From NCBI RefSeq assembly GCF_010211745.1, contig NZ_PDWQ01000007.1:1-64000 (forward strand): 64,000 nt of DNA, in the 5' to 3' direction. The DNA is from Pseudoxanthomonas kalamensis DSM 18571 (GTDB lineage Bacteria; Pseudomonadota; Gammaproteobacteria; Xanthomonadales; Xanthomonadaceae). Numbering within the stretch: position 1 is the first letter of the stretch; every line of letters starts with the position of its first letter. The notes below the pieces were generated by a model. It did not search any database. It was not told where the DNA came from and worked only from the letters and a program-made list of their open reading frames with translations. Position numbers and translations under genes: made by a program. This document shows positions 33,285 to 44,767 of this stretch, piece after piece.

Positions 33285-33291
33285 GCCGCGC

Positions 33292-33771
33292 TCAGCCGCG
33301 TGGCGGCGGCCAGTCCGCGGTGTCGTGGTCGGGGTGCTGGAAGGACACGATGCGGGCCAGAAACTCCGCCGCCGCTTCGTCTTCCTCGGTGCGTCGCTGC
33401 GGCAGTGCGGACAGTCCGTCCACGTAGGGCAGCTTGCCCTCCACCCCGTACTGCACCCACGGCGCCAGCGCGGATGGGTCGTCGAACGCACCGGCCGCGA
33501 TGGCCAGGCCGTCTGGCGCCTCGTAGGTCAGCGGCGTGCCGCAGTCGGCGCAGAAGCCGCGATTGACCAGGTTCGACGAAGCAAAACGCCGGGGCTCGCC
33601 GCGGGTCCAGGCGAACTCGGCGCCGCGCACCGACACCAAGGGCGCGAAATAGCCGCCGAACGCCTTCTGGCACATCCGGCAATGGCAGATCGAGGCATCG
33701 TCCAGTTCGCCGACGACCCGGAACCGGACCGCGCCGCACTGGCAACCACCGCTATGGACTGGCTTAGGCAT
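33292..33771 (-). CDS. GFA-family zinc-binding protein
   Basis: A 159-residue protein of the GFA (glutathione-dependent formaldehyde-activating) family. Its Cys pattern is GGCQCGAVRF, CHCRMCQKAFGGYFAP and FCADCGTPLTY, which binds two zinc ions. Members named Gfa bind glutathione or formaldehyde, but most are uncharacterised, so no substrate is claimed. The ATG at 33771 gives the family-type N-terminus (MPKPVHSGGCQCG). It converges with serA (7 bases between) and lies 17 bases from the end of rnr upstream on the same strand. Confidence 0.88.
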   Translation of the reverse strand: MPKPVHSGGCQCGAVRFRVVGELDDASICHCRMCQKAFGGYFAPLVSVRGAEFAWTRGEPRRFASSNLVNRGFCADCGTPLTYEAPDGLAIAAGAFDDPSALAPWVQYGVEGKLPYVDGLSALPQRRTEEDEAAAEFLARIVSFQHPDHDTADWPPPRG

Positions 33772-33787
33772 GGATGCTCCGGCGCGC

Positions 33788-36223
33788 TCAGTATTTCTGC
33801 TTCTTGCGCCGTGCCGGGAAGGCACGCTGGCCGCTGCCGGCCGCTTCGTCCTCGCGGCCTTCGACCAGGCGGAAATCGATCTTGCGCTCTTCCAGGCTGG
33901 CCTTCAGCACCACGATCCGTACCCGGTCGCCAAGGCGGAACTCCATCCCGCGACGCTCGCCGGTCAGGGTCTTGCGCACCGGGTCGAAGTGGTAATAGTC
34001 GTGCGGCAGCTGGGTGACGTGGATCAGACCGTTGACCTTGGACTGGTCCAGCTCGACGAACAGGCCGAAGCTGGTCACCCCGCTGATCACGCCGTCGAAC
34101 TGCCCGCCCACGTGCTGCTCCATCCACGCCGCGCGGTAGCGTTCGTCGACCTCGCGCTCGGCCTCGTCCGCACGCCGCTCGCGCTCGGAACACTGCAGCG
34201 ACAGCGCCGCCATCTCGTGCGGGCTGTAGCGGTACTTGTCGGACTTGCCACCGACCAGCGCGTACTTGATCGCCCGATGTACCAACAGGTCCGGATAGCG
34301 GCGGATCGGCGAGGTGAAATGGGCGTAGGCCTCCAGCGCCAGACCGAAATGGCCGACGTTGTCCGGCGAATACACCGCCATGCTCTGGCTGCGCAGCAGC
34401 ACCGACTCCAGCAGCGCCGCATCGGGGCGGTCGCGCACCTTCTTCAGCAGCTTGCTGAAGTCGGCCGGCTGCACCTTGCTCCAGGCCGGCAGGCTCAGCT
34501 TGAATTCCTTCAGGAACTCCAGCAAGTCAGCGTACTTGGATTCCGGCGGCCGCTCGTGGATGCGGTACGGCGCCGGAATGTGCTTCTTCAGCAGGTAACG
34601 CGCCGCCTCGACGTTGGCGGTGACCATGCATTCCTCGATCAGCTTGTGCGCGTCGTTGCGCAGCAGCATGCCGGCCTGGGTCACCTCGCCGCGATTGTCG
34701 AGCACGAAGCGCACTTCCGAGGACTCGAACTCGATCGCCCCGCGCCGCTTCCTGGCCTTGGCCAGCACCTGGTACAACTGGTGCAGGCGCTGCAGCTGCG
34801 GCAATTGCGCACCGACCTGCGCCTGCGCTTCGGCGTCGTCCTCGCCTACCGCCTTCCACACCTGGGTATAGGTCAGGCGGGCGTGCGAATTCATCACCGC
34901 CTCGTAGAACTTCGAACGGGTCACCTCGCCTTCGTGATCGATCTGCATGTCGCAGACGAAGCACATGCGATCGACCCGCGGATTCAGCGAACAGATGCCG
35001 TTGGACAGCGTTTCCGGCAGCATCGGCACCACGAAGCCGGGAAAATACACCGAGGTGGCACGCCGTTGCGCCTCGTCGTCCAGCGGACTGCCGGGGCGCA
35101 CGTAATGCGACACGTCGGCGATGGCGACCAGCAAACGGAAGCCGTTGCGGTTGGGTTCGCAGTACACCGCGTCGTCGAAATCCTTGGCGTCCTCACCGTC
35201 GATGGTGACCAGCGGCAACTGTCGCAGGTCGACCCGGTCGCCGAGCATCGACGCATCCACCTGCAACGGCACCGCCGCAGCCTCATCCAGCACCGCCTGC
35301 GGGAATTCGCTGGGAATGTCGTGGCCGTGGATGGCCATCTCGACCACCAGCGACGGCGTCAGCTTGTCGCCCAGCACCGCCAGCACCCGTCCGATCGGCG
35401 GCCGCCGCGGGTCCGGCGCCTGCACCAGTTCGCACACCACCAGTTGTCCGTCGCGGGCATCGCCGCGCGCGTCCGGCGGGATCTGCACGTTGCGCTGGAT
35501 GCGCTTGTCGTCCGGCACCACGTAGCTGATGCCCGCCTCCAGTTCGAAGCGGCCGATCAGCCGGCTCATCCGGCGCTCCAGCACCTCGACGATGGCGCCT
35601 TCGCGGCGACCGCGACGGTCCATGCCGGTGATACTGGCCATGGCGCGATCGCCATGCATGACCTTGCGCATCTCGTACGGCGGCAGGAACAGGTCGTCGC
35701 CGCCGGCATCCGGGCGCAGGAAGCCGAAGCCGTCGGGATTGGCGATCACCACCCCGGGCACCAGGTCCATCTGCTCGGCCGGCGCATAGCCGCCACGACG
35801 GTTGAGCAGCAACTGGCCGTCGCGCACCATCGCCGACAGCCGCTTGTCCAGGGCCTCGCGACGGTCCGGTTCGGTCAGCCGGAAAGTCTGCGCCAGGAAA
35901 TCGGCGTCCTGCGGGCCATCAGACGCCGCCAGCAGTCCGAGAATGGCCTCGCGGCTGGGGATCGGATTGGCATAGCGCTCGGCCTCGCGCGCGGCGTGCG
36001 GATCGTGGAACCCCTTGCCCCTGGCCGGCCGCGCGGTCGCCTCCTTGGCGGGTCGCGAAGGCTTGCCCGGCTTGGGACCCCGGACCGGGGCAGCGGCCGT
36101 TTCCGGCATCCATGGCGGCAGCTTGCCACCGCCCTTGTTGCCGCCGGAACGGGGCGCGGTGCCCTTGCCGGAAGCCTTGCCTGGCGCGGTCTTCCCGCCG
36201 CGCTTGGGGGTACGTTTGCTCAT
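33788..36223 (-). CDS. rnr: Ribonuclease R
   Basis: An 811-residue 3'-5' exoribonuclease of the RNase II/R family. A basic Lys/Arg/Gly-rich N-terminal region (1-65) is followed by cold-shock domains (about 125-260), the catalytic RNB domain with the Asp cluster in TIDGEDAKDFDDAVY, and an S1 domain near the C-terminus (FDGVISGVTSFGLFVELDQS). A basic tail ends ARRKKQKY. It degrades structured RNA, including tmRNA-tagged and rRNA fragments. The ATG at 36223 (MSKRTPKRGG) was chosen over an upstream GTG; no clear Shine-Dalgarno is visible for either. The divergent tRNA-Leu lies about 100 bases away. Confidence 0.92.
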   Translation of the reverse strand: MSKRTPKRGGKTAPGKASGKGTAPRSGGNKGGGKLPPWMPETAAAPVRGPKPGKPSRPAKEATARPARGKGFHDPHAAREAERYANPIPSREAILGLLAASDGPQDADFLAQTFRLTEPDRREALDKRLSAMVRDGQLLLNRRGGYAPAEQMDLVPGVVIANPDGFGFLRPDAGGDDLFLPPYEMRKVMHGDRAMASITGMDRRGRREGAIVEVLERRMSRLIGRFELEAGISYVVPDDKRIQRNVQIPPDARGDARDGQLVVCELVQAPDPRRPPIGRVLAVLGDKLTPSLVVEMAIHGHDIPSEFPQAVLDEAAAVPLQVDASMLGDRVDLRQLPLVTIDGEDAKDFDDAVYCEPNRNGFRLLVAIADVSHYVRPGSPLDDEAQRRATSVYFPGFVVPMLPETLSNGICSLNPRVDRMCFVCDMQIDHEGEVTRSKFYEAVMNSHARLTYTQVWKAVGEDDAEAQAQVGAQLPQLQRLHQLYQVLAKARKRRGAIEFESSEVRFVLDNRGEVTQAGMLLRNDAHKLIEECMVTANVEAARYLLKKHIPAPYRIHERPPESKYADLLEFLKEFKLSLPAWSKVQPADFSKLLKKVRDRPDAALLESVLLRSQSMAVYSPDNVGHFGLALEAYAHFTSPIRRYPDLLVHRAIKYALVGGKSDKYRYSPHEMAALSLQCSERERRADEAEREVDERYRAAWMEQHVGGQFDGVISGVTSFGLFVELDQSKVNGLIHVTQLPHDYYHFDPVRKTLTGERRGMEFRLGDRVRIVVLKASLEERKIDFRLVEGREDEAAGSGQRAFPARRKKQKY

Positions 36224-36319
36224 CGCCGCATGGTACACCCGCCCTGCCCCGACCCAGCGCCGCCCGGTGCCTGGCCGTTGACAACATCCAGGCCTGGCTT
36301 CAAAATTGGCGGCTCACCT

Positions 36320-36404
<85 letters not shown>

Positions 36405-36411
36405 AGACATG

Positions 36412-36436
36412 AAACCCCGCTGCGGCGGGGTTTTCG
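36412..36436 (+). terminator. Intrinsic terminator after tRNA-Leu
   Basis: AAACCCCGC, a TGCG loop, GCGGGGTTT, then further T. A 9-bp stem. Confidence 0.85.
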
Positions 36437-36495
36437 CTTTCCGGGTGTCGGCGACGGGTAGAATTCATCGATTGAATTCGCAAGCCCATCGCATC

Positions 36496-38718
<2,223 letters not shown>

Positions 38719-38745
<27 letters not shown>

Positions 38746-38856
38746 GCCATGCCCTCCATTGTTTGCCACCGTCTCGCGCTGCGGCGCGTTCTTCACCGCG
38801 ACAGCGGACAGTTCGACTCGGCGCGGCAAAAGGTGGACGGACTGGATGTGCAGTAA
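38719..38856 (+). repeat. Duplicated parC 3' end
   Basis: AAGGTCGACGGACTGGATGT plus GCAGTAG at 38719-38745 recurs at 38830-38856 as AAGGTGGACGGACTGGATGT plus GCAGTAA. The copies differ by one synonymous change and the stop codon. The offset is 111 bases (37 codons). The second copy ends a 35-codon open frame beginning with ATG at 38749. Confidence 0.9.
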
Positions 38857-38885
38857 TTCTTCCGCTCTCCGCTGCATCGAAACGC

Positions 38886-39545
38886 ATGGATACCGACTTC
38901 TGGCTTGATTGCTGGCAGCAAGGCCGGACCGGCTTCCACCAGTCCCGCGTGCTGCCGCTGCTGCAGAAGCACTGGCCGGCACTGGGCTTGCCGGCGGGCA
39001 GCCGGGTGCTGGTTCCGTTGTGCGGCAAGAGCCTGGACATGCACTGGCTGGCCGCGCAGGGCCATCGGGTTCTGGGGCTGGAGCTGTCGCCACTGGCGGT
39101 ACAGCAATTCTTCGACGAAGCCGACCTGCAGCCGCAGCGGCATCGCAGCCGATATGGCGAACACCATGTCGCCGGCCCGATCGAAATCATCTCCGGCGAT
39201 GCCTTCGACGCCGATACCGCGCTGCTGTCCGACGTGGCCGGCGTGTACGACCGCGCGGCGCTGATCGCCCTGCCCGATGCCCTGCGCCAGCGCTATGTCG
39301 ATACCGTCTACGCCGCCCTGCCCGCCGCTTGCGACGGCCTGCTGCTCACGCTGGAATACGATCCGGTGCAGATGGACGGGCCGCCGTTCCCGGTGGCGGA
39401 GGACGAAGTGCGATCACGGCTGCAGGGCTGGTCACCGGTATTGCTGGAACGACGCGAACTGCTGTCGCAGGAACCGCGTTTCCGCGAACGCGGGCTGAGC
39501 GCGCTGGATACCGCGGTGTATCGCCTGCGCAAGTCCGCTAGCTGA
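38886..39545 (+). CDS. tpm: Thiopurine S-methyltransferase
   Basis: A 219-residue SAM-dependent methyltransferase of the TPMT family. It opens MDTDFWLDCWQQGRTGFHQS, has VLVPLCGKSLDMHWLAAQGH (SAM binding) and a YDRAALIALP segment, and ends in the family pattern LSALDTAVYRLRK. Bacterial TPMTs methylate thiopurines, and in some species selenite or tellurite. The natural substrate is unknown. The length is the family norm (about 217). It lies 140 bases after parC, with the duplicated parC end between. Confidence 0.93.
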   Translation: MDTDFWLDCWQQGRTGFHQSRVLPLLQKHWPALGLPAGSRVLVPLCGKSLDMHWLAAQGHRVLGLELSPLAVQQFFDEADLQPQRHRSRYGEHHVAGPIEIISGDAFDADTALLSDVAGVYDRAALIALPDALRQRYVDTVYAALPAACDGLLLTLEYDPVQMDGPPFPVAEDEVRSRLQGWSPVLLERRELLSQEPRFRERGLSALDTAVYRLRKSAS

Positions 39546-39575
39546 TCCAGGGCCGCGCCCGAGCGGAGAACCCGG

Positions 39576-40145
39576 TCAGCTCGCTGGCGCGTCGTCCAGT
39601 TTGGTCAGCAGGTAGTTGGCCAGGCCCAGTCGCCGGATCAGCGAAAGCTGCTGCTCCAGCCAGTGCGCATGGTCTTCCTCGGTGTCCTTCAACTGCACTT
39701 CCAGCATGTCGCGACTGACGTAGTCGCCGTGCTGCTCGCACAAGGCCACGCCCCTGGCCAGGTTGGCGCGCACCGCGTATTCGGTCTGCAGGTCCAGCTG
39801 CAGCATCTGTTCGACGTCCGTGCCCGGCTCGAACGGCTCCGGCCGCATGTCCGGATCGCCCTCCAGGAACAATATCCGCCGCAGCAAGGCATCGGCGTGC
39901 TCGGTTTCTTCCTGCATCTCATGGTCCAGGCGCTGGTACAACGCCGTCAAACCCATGTCCTCGTAGCGGCGCGAATGGATGAAGTACTGGTCGCGCGCGG
40001 CCAGTTCGCCACGCAGCAGCTGCTTCAGGTATTCGACGACGTCGGGGTGGCCTTTCATCGGGCAAGCATCCAGGTTCGGAACCGCGAACGATGATGCCCG
40101 ATCGCCAGCGGCGCCGGCAGAATCGGAATCAGTCTCGTTCGTCAT
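39576..40145 (-). CDS. Bacterioferritin (heme-ligand Met replaced)
   Basis: A 189-residue ferritin-like protein. Residues from [11 protein letters not shown] (start codon at 40058) align with bacterioferritin over its whole length. Diiron ligands are present: Glu in [10 protein letters not shown], Glu/His in EETEHAD, Glu in LQTEYAV, and Glu/His in DTEEDHAHW. The heme-binding Met52 of E. coli Bfr (DEMKHAD) corresponds to Thr here (EETEHAD), so heme binding at the two-fold axis is not expected. The 29-residue N-terminal extension depends on using the ATG at 40145, which has GGAAG upstream; the shorter start cannot be excluded. It stores or detoxifies iron in the cytosol. Confidence 0.88.
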   Translation of the reverse strand: MTNETDSDSAGAAGDRASSFAVPNLDACPMKGHPDVVEYLKQLLRGELAARDQYFIHSRRYEDMGLTALYQRLDHEMQEETEHADALLRRILFLEGDPDMRPEPFEPGTDVEQMLQLDLQTEYAVRANLARGVALCEQHGDYVSRDMLEVQLKDTEEDHAHWLEQQLSLIRRLGLANYLLTKLDDAPAS

Positions 40146-40241
40146 CGACTTCCAGCATCGATTTCCGGCATCGACAGGGTGATGCCGGTTGCTGCTTCCG
40201 TGGCATCATCGACCGCTGTCGTCCGTCGGGGGAACTGCATC

Positions 40242-42626
40242 ATGTGGAAATGGCTGCGCCGCATCGTCCTGCTGCTGATCGTCCTGCTGCTGGCGGCCGT
40301 GGTCGTGGCCTGGTGGATGTTGCGCGGCAGCCTGCCGCAACTGGATGGCGAGCTGGCCCTGCCCGGGCTGTCGGCGCCGGTCAGCGTGCAGCGCGACGCC
40401 TTGGGCGTAGTCACCGTCGAGGCGGCGAACGAAACCGACATGGCGCGTGTGCTGGGCTACGTGCACGCGCAGGAGCGTTTCTTCGAAATGGACCTGATGC
40501 GGCGCAGCTCCGCCGGCGAACTGTCCGAACTGTTCGGCCCGGTGGCGCTGGAGCTGGACAAGCAGCGCCGCGTGCACCGCATGCGCGCCCGCGCCGAAGC
40601 CAGTCTGGACAGCTTCGCCGGCAACCGGCGCACGCAACTGCAAGCCTATGTCGAGGGCGTCAACGCCGGCCTGGCCGCACTCGACTCGCGTCCCTGGCCC
40701 TACCTGCTGCTGCGCCAGCAGCCGCGTCCGTGGACGATGGCCGACTCGGCCCTGACCGGCTACGCCATGTACTTCGACCTGCAGGACGAACGCAACCTGC
40801 GCGAACTGGCCCTCGCCCAGATTCGCCAGCACTCGCCGCCGGCGTTGTACGCGCTGATCGCCCATGACGGCAGCCGCTGGGACGCGCCGCTGTACGGCCC
40901 GCCGCGTGGCGATGCCGTTCTGCCCGGTCCCGATCAACTCGACCTGCGCACGCTGCCGACACCGGACGGCGATCCGGCGCCCGCCATCGACGATGCCGGC
41001 ACGCCCGGCAGCAACAACTGGGCGGTATCCGGCGCCTTGACCGCCGATGGTCGCGCCATCGTCGCCGACGACATGCATCTGGGTCTGCGTGCGCCCGGCA
41101 TCTGGTTCCGGGCACGCCTGCGCTATGCCAATACGCGCGCACCGGGCGGCACGGTCGATGTATCCGGCTTCACCCTGCCCGGCCTGCCGGCAGTGATCGT
41201 CGGCAGCAACGGCCACGTGGCCTGGGGCTTCACCAACAGCTACATCGACACCGCCGACTGGAAACGCATCGCCAAGGCCGACTTGCCTGCGGCGGGGCTG
41301 CGGGAGCACGTCGAACGCATCGCCGTGGCCGGCGCCGAACCGATCGAACTGCGCGTGCGCGACACCGACTGGGGGCCGATCCTGCACGAGGACGCCAATG
41401 GCGACGCACTGGCCCTGCGCTGGGTCGCCCATCTGCCCGGCGCGGTCCGCGTCGATCTGGCCGACATGGCCGTGGCCGGAGACCTCGACGCCGCCTTCGC
41501 CGTGGCCGACCACGCCGGCGTGCCGGTGCAGAACCTGATGCTGGCCGACAGCCAGGGCCGCATCGGTTGGCGCTTGATCGGCATGCGTCCGCAGCGCAGC
41601 GGCGAATGCGGACTGCCGCTGGATGTCCCGTCTCCAGCCGTAGATGCCGAAGCCGGCGTAGCGCCCCAGGCGGAACCGGCCACCGCCTGCCCCGACTGGC
41701 CGATCCACGCCGACGCCGCACCGCAGGATGTCGATCCGGACAGCCATCGTCTGTGGACCGCCAATGCGCGCACGCTGGACAGCGAGGCACTGCAAGCGGT
41801 CGGCGACGGCGGCTATGCCTTCGCCGCGCGCGCGCAGCAGATCCGCGACGACCTGTTCGCCAGCGAACGCTTCACCGAGCACGACCTGCTGGCGATCCAG
41901 CTGGACGACCGCGCCGTGTTCATGCAGCAGTGGTGGCAATTGCTGCAGGCGCAGCCGGCCGCCGACGGCAGCGCGCTGGCCGAACTGGCGGCAGCGGCGA
42001 AGGACTGGAGCGGACGCGCCTCGGTCGATTCGGCCAGCTACCGGATCGTCCGCGCCTGGCGCCTGGCCGTGCGCGAACGCATCGCCGACGGCCTGACCGC
42101 CCCGGTACGCGCCGCCCTCGGCGAGGACTTCCAAATGCCGCAGCTGGGGCAACTGGAAGGCGTGGTCTGGCCGCTGCTGCAACAGCGCCCGGCGCATCTG
42201 TTGCCGCGTCAGTACGCCAGCTGGGATGCCCTGCTCGAGGATGCCGCCCGCGCCACCCGCGACGAACTGGCCGCGCAAGGCCCGCTGGCGCAGCGCAGCT
42301 GGGGCGAACGCAACACCGCACGCATCTGCCATCCGCTGTCCGCCGCGCTGCCGCTGGGCGATCGACTGCTGTGCATGCCGCACGAACCCTTGCCGGGCGA
42401 CGCGATGATGCCGCGCGTGCAGGGGCCGGCCTTCGGCGCCAGCGAACGCATGGTGGTGTCGCCCGGGCACGAGGCCGACGGCATCATCCACATGCCCGGC
42501 GGACAGAGCGGGCATCCGCTGTCGCCGTTCTGGGGCGCCGGCCACGACGACTGGGTGCAGGGCCGCGCCACGCCGTTCCTGCCGGGCCCGGCCCGGTATA
42601 CATTGCGCTTCTCGCCCGTGCGCTGA
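40242..42626 (+). CDS. Penicillin acylase (S45) family hydrolase
   Basis: A 794-residue Ntn-hydrolase precursor. One N-terminal membrane/signal segment (MWKWLRRIVLLLIVLLLAAV) is followed by the alpha-chain region, and the autocleavage site lies at GSNNWAVSG with nucleophile Ser about 257. The beta-chain (from about 257) has GNGHVAWGFTNSYID-type and ERMVVSPGHE segments. It ends HPLSPFWGAGHDDWVQGRAT, a typical C-terminus of the family. Substrates may be beta-lactams, acyl-homoserine lactones or other N-acyl compounds; sequence alone does not decide. It probably acts in the periplasm. The ATG at 40242 has GGGGGA upstream. Confidence 0.88.
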   Translation: MWKWLRRIVLLLIVLLLAAVVVAWWMLRGSLPQLDGELALPGLSAPVSVQRDALGVVTVEAANETDMARVLGYVHAQERFFEMDLMRRSSAGELSELFGPVALELDKQRRVHRMRARAEASLDSFAGNRRTQLQAYVEGVNAGLAALDSRPWPYLLLRQQPRPWTMADSALTGYAMYFDLQDERNLRELALAQIRQHSPPALYALIAHDGSRWDAPLYGPPRGDAVLPGPDQLDLRTLPTPDGDPAPAIDDAGTPGSNNWAVSGALTADGRAIVADDMHLGLRAPGIWFRARLRYANTRAPGGTVDVSGFTLPGLPAVIVGSNGHVAWGFTNSYIDTADWKRIAKADLPAAGLREHVERIAVAGAEPIELRVRDTDWGPILHEDANGDALALRWVAHLPGAVRVDLADMAVAGDLDAAFAVADHAGVPVQNLMLADSQGRIGWRLIGMRPQRSGECGLPLDVPSPAVDAEAGVAPQAEPATACPDWPIHADAAPQDVDPDSHRLWTANARTLDSEALQAVGDGGYAFAARAQQIRDDLFASERFTEHDLLAIQLDDRAVFMQQWWQLLQAQPAADGSALAELAAAAKDWSGRASVDSASYRIVRAWRLAVRERIADGLTAPVRAALGEDFQMPQLGQLEGVVWPLLQQRPAHLLPRQYASWDALLEDAARATRDELAAQGPLAQRSWGERNTARICHPLSAALPLGDRLLCMPHEPLPGDAMMPRVQGPAFGASERMVVSPGHEADGIIHMPGGQSGHPLSPFWGAGHDDWVQGRATPFLPGPARYTLRFSPVR

Positions 42627-42661
42627 GCACGCCGCCCGCCCTGCACAACCGGAGTCCCGCC

Positions 42662-42970
42662 ATGTCGCCGCGCATCCTGCTTTGCTGTCTTGCCGCCACC
42701 GTTCTGGCCGCCTGCAGTTCGGTACAACCCGCACCGGGCAAACCCGACGAACGTGCCGCCGCATCCGGCGAATGCACGGCCGAGCCGGTGCAATGGGCAA
42801 TCGGGCAACCCGCCTCGCAGGAAGTCATGGGCAAGGTCTGGCGCGAAAGCCATGGCGGCCTGATCCGGCCGATCGCGCCCAACCAAGCCGTCACCCAGGA
42901 CTACCGCGCCGACCGCGTCAACGTCGTCGTCGACAAGGACAATGTGATCACCCGCATCTATTGCGGCTGA
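42662..42970 (+). CDS. I78-family protease-inhibitor-like lipoprotein
   Basis: A 102-residue lipoprotein (lipobox LAAC, Cys about 18). The mature domain contains CTAEPVQWAIGQPASQEVMG, then HGGLIRPIAPNQAVTQDYRA and DRVNVVVDKDNVITRIYCG. This is the pattern of the peptidase inhibitor I78 (Aspergillus elastase inhibitor-like) family: ADRVNV...V.RIxCG. Two Cys can form the family disulfide. It lies 35 bases after the penicillin acylase homologue, so the two are likely co-transcribed. A role in protecting the envelope from serine proteases is inferred. Confidence 0.85.
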   Translation: MSPRILLCCLAATVLAACSSVQPAPGKPDERAAASGECTAEPVQWAIGQPASQEVMGKVWRESHGGLIRPIAPNQAVTQDYRADRVNVVVDKDNVITRIYCG

Positions 42971-42976
42971 CGGCGG

Positions 42977-44674
42977 CTACTCCCCCGCCAGCGCCTGTTC
43001 GTGCACGCCGGCCACCGCGCGGCCGGACGGGTCGGCGGCATTGGCGAAGCTGGCGTCCCAGGCGATCGCCGCCGGTGACGAACAGGCAATCGACTTGCCG
43101 CCCGGCACGGATTCAGCCGCGGCCGGCGTCGGATAGAAACGCTCGAACACGCTGCGGTAGAAATACGCTTCCTTGGTCTGCGGCGGGTTGATCGGGAAAC
43201 GCTTGTCGGCGGCGGCCAACTCGCGGTCGGACACCTGTGCCTCGGCGTGCGCCTTCAGCCCGTCAATCCAGCCGTAGCCGACGCCGTCGCTGAACTGCTC
43301 CTTCTGCCGCCACAGGATCGAATCGGGCAGGTAGCCGTCGAAGGCCTGACGCAACACGCCCTTCTCCATCCGCTGCGGGCCGGCGCTGCTCTTGTCGACC
43401 ATCTTGTACTTCGCGTCCATGCGCATGGCCACGTCGAGGAACTCGCGGTCCAGGAACGGCACCCGCGGCTCCACCCCCCAGGCCATCATCGACTTGTTGG
43501 CGCGCAGGCAGTCGTAGTTGTTCAGCGCGTCCAGCTTGCGTACCAGCTCCTCGTGGAATTCGCGCGCGTTCGGTGCCTTGTGGAAGTACAGGTAGCCGCC
43601 GAAGATCTCGTCGCTGCCTTCGCCGGACAGCACCATCTTCACGCCCATCGCCTTGATCCGTCTCGCCAGCAGGTACATCGGCGTCGAAGCGCGGATGGTG
43701 GTGACGTCATAGGTCTCGATGTGGCGGATCACTTCCGGCAATGCGTCCAGACCTTCCTCGAAGCTGTATTCGAAGCCGTGGTGCACGGTGCCCAGCGACT
43801 CGGCCGCAATCGCGGCGGCGGCCAGGTCCGGCGAGCCCTTCAGGCCGATGGCGAAACTGTGCAGGCGCGGCCACCAGGCCTCGGCCTTGTCGTCGTCCTC
43901 GATGCGATGGCGCGCATAGCGCGCAGCGACCGCGGCCACCAGCGACGAATCCAGCCCGCCGGACAGCAGCACACCGTAGGGCACGTCGGTCATCAGCTGC
44001 CGGTGCACGGCCGCTTCGAAGGCTTCGCGCAGTTCCAGCGGCGCTACTTCGACGCCTTCGACGGCATCGTAATCGCGCCATGGCCGCTGGTAATAGCGGC
44101 TCAGCTCGCCGGTCGCGCTGTCGTACCAGTGCCCCGGCGGGAACTGCGCCACGTCGGCGCAAGTATCGGCCAGCGATTTCATCTCCGAGGCCACCCGCAA
44201 CCGGCCTTCCCTGTCGTGGCCCCAGTACAGCGGCACCACGCCGATCGGGTCGCGGGCGATGATCGCGCGACCCTGCGCCTTGTCCCACAGCGCGAAGGCG
44301 AAGATGCCGTTGAGGCGGTTCAGGTAACTGGCCGGTTCGTCTTCCAGATACAGCGCATTGATCACTTCGCAGTCCGAGCCGGTCTGAAAGGCGTAGTCCT
44401 GCTTCAGCTGCTTCTTCAGTTCGCGGTGATTGTAGATCTCGCCGTTGACCGCCAGCGCCAGCCGTCCGTCGTCCGACAGCAGCGGTTGCGACCCGCCGGC
44501 CGGATCGACGATGGCCAAGCGCTCGTGGACCAGGATGACGCCCTCGTCCAGGTACACACCGCTCCAGTCGGGGCCGCGATGGCGCTGGCGTTGCGACAGT
44601 TCCAGCGACTGCCGTCGCAGATCCTGCAGGTCGTCGCCCGGTTGCAGGCCGAAGATGCCGAAGATCGAACACAT
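42977..44674 (-). CDS. asnB: Asparagine synthetase B (glutamine-hydrolysing)
   Basis: A 565-residue enzyme. It has the N-terminal glutaminase domain with nucleophile Cys2 (MCSIFGIFG), NGEIYNHRELK and a GSDCEV segment, and the synthetase domain with the PP-loop GVLLSGGLDSSLVA (about 225-240) and SGEGSDEIFGGYLYFHKAP. It makes asparagine from aspartate, glutamine and ATP. The length matches E. coli AsnB (554 residues). Start ATG at 44674 (Cys must follow Met). It is preceded by an Asn-rich leader frame and an intrinsic terminator, so expression is probably set by ribosome-mediated attenuation. No Shine-Dalgarno is obvious. Confidence 0.95.
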   Translation of the reverse strand: MCSIFGIFGLQPGDDLQDLRRQSLELSQRQRHRGPDWSGVYLDEGVILVHERLAIVDPAGGSQPLLSDDGRLALAVNGEIYNHRELKKQLKQDYAFQTGSDCEVINALYLEDEPASYLNRLNGIFAFALWDKAQGRAIIARDPIGVVPLYWGHDREGRLRVASEMKSLADTCADVAQFPPGHWYDSATGELSRYYQRPWRDYDAVEGVEVAPLELREAFEAAVHRQLMTDVPYGVLLSGGLDSSLVAAVAARYARHRIEDDDKAEAWWPRLHSFAIGLKGSPDLAAAAIAAESLGTVHHGFEYSFEEGLDALPEVIRHIETYDVTTIRASTPMYLLARRIKAMGVKMVLSGEGSDEIFGGYLYFHKAPNAREFHEELVRKLDALNNYDCLRANKSMMAWGVEPRVPFLDREFLDVAMRMDAKYKMVDKSSAGPQRMEKGVLRQAFDGYLPDSILWRQKEQFSDGVGYGWIDGLKAHAEAQVSDRELAAADKRFPINPPQTKEAYFYRSVFERFYPTPAAAESVPGGKSIACSSPAAIAWDASFANAADPSGRAVAGVHEQALAGE

Positions 44675-44711
44675 GGGGAAGGTTTCCGTTTTCCGTTGAA
44701 GGGCTTGGGCG

Positions 44712-44742
44712 AAAAAAAACCCGCATCTCGCGATGCGGGCTT
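44712..44742 (-). terminator. asnB attenuator (intrinsic terminator in the leader)
   Basis: In the transcript: AAGCCCGCATC, a GCGA tetraloop, GATGCGGGTTT, with eight T in a row. An 11-bp stem (one G-U) lies 37 bases before the asnB start codon. Its 5' arm (44731-44739) is also complementary over 9 bp to 44779-44787 in the leader frame, so an antiterminator can replace it. Confidence 0.88.
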
Positions 44743-44767
44743 GCTGATTCGGCTTGGTGTACTTCGC

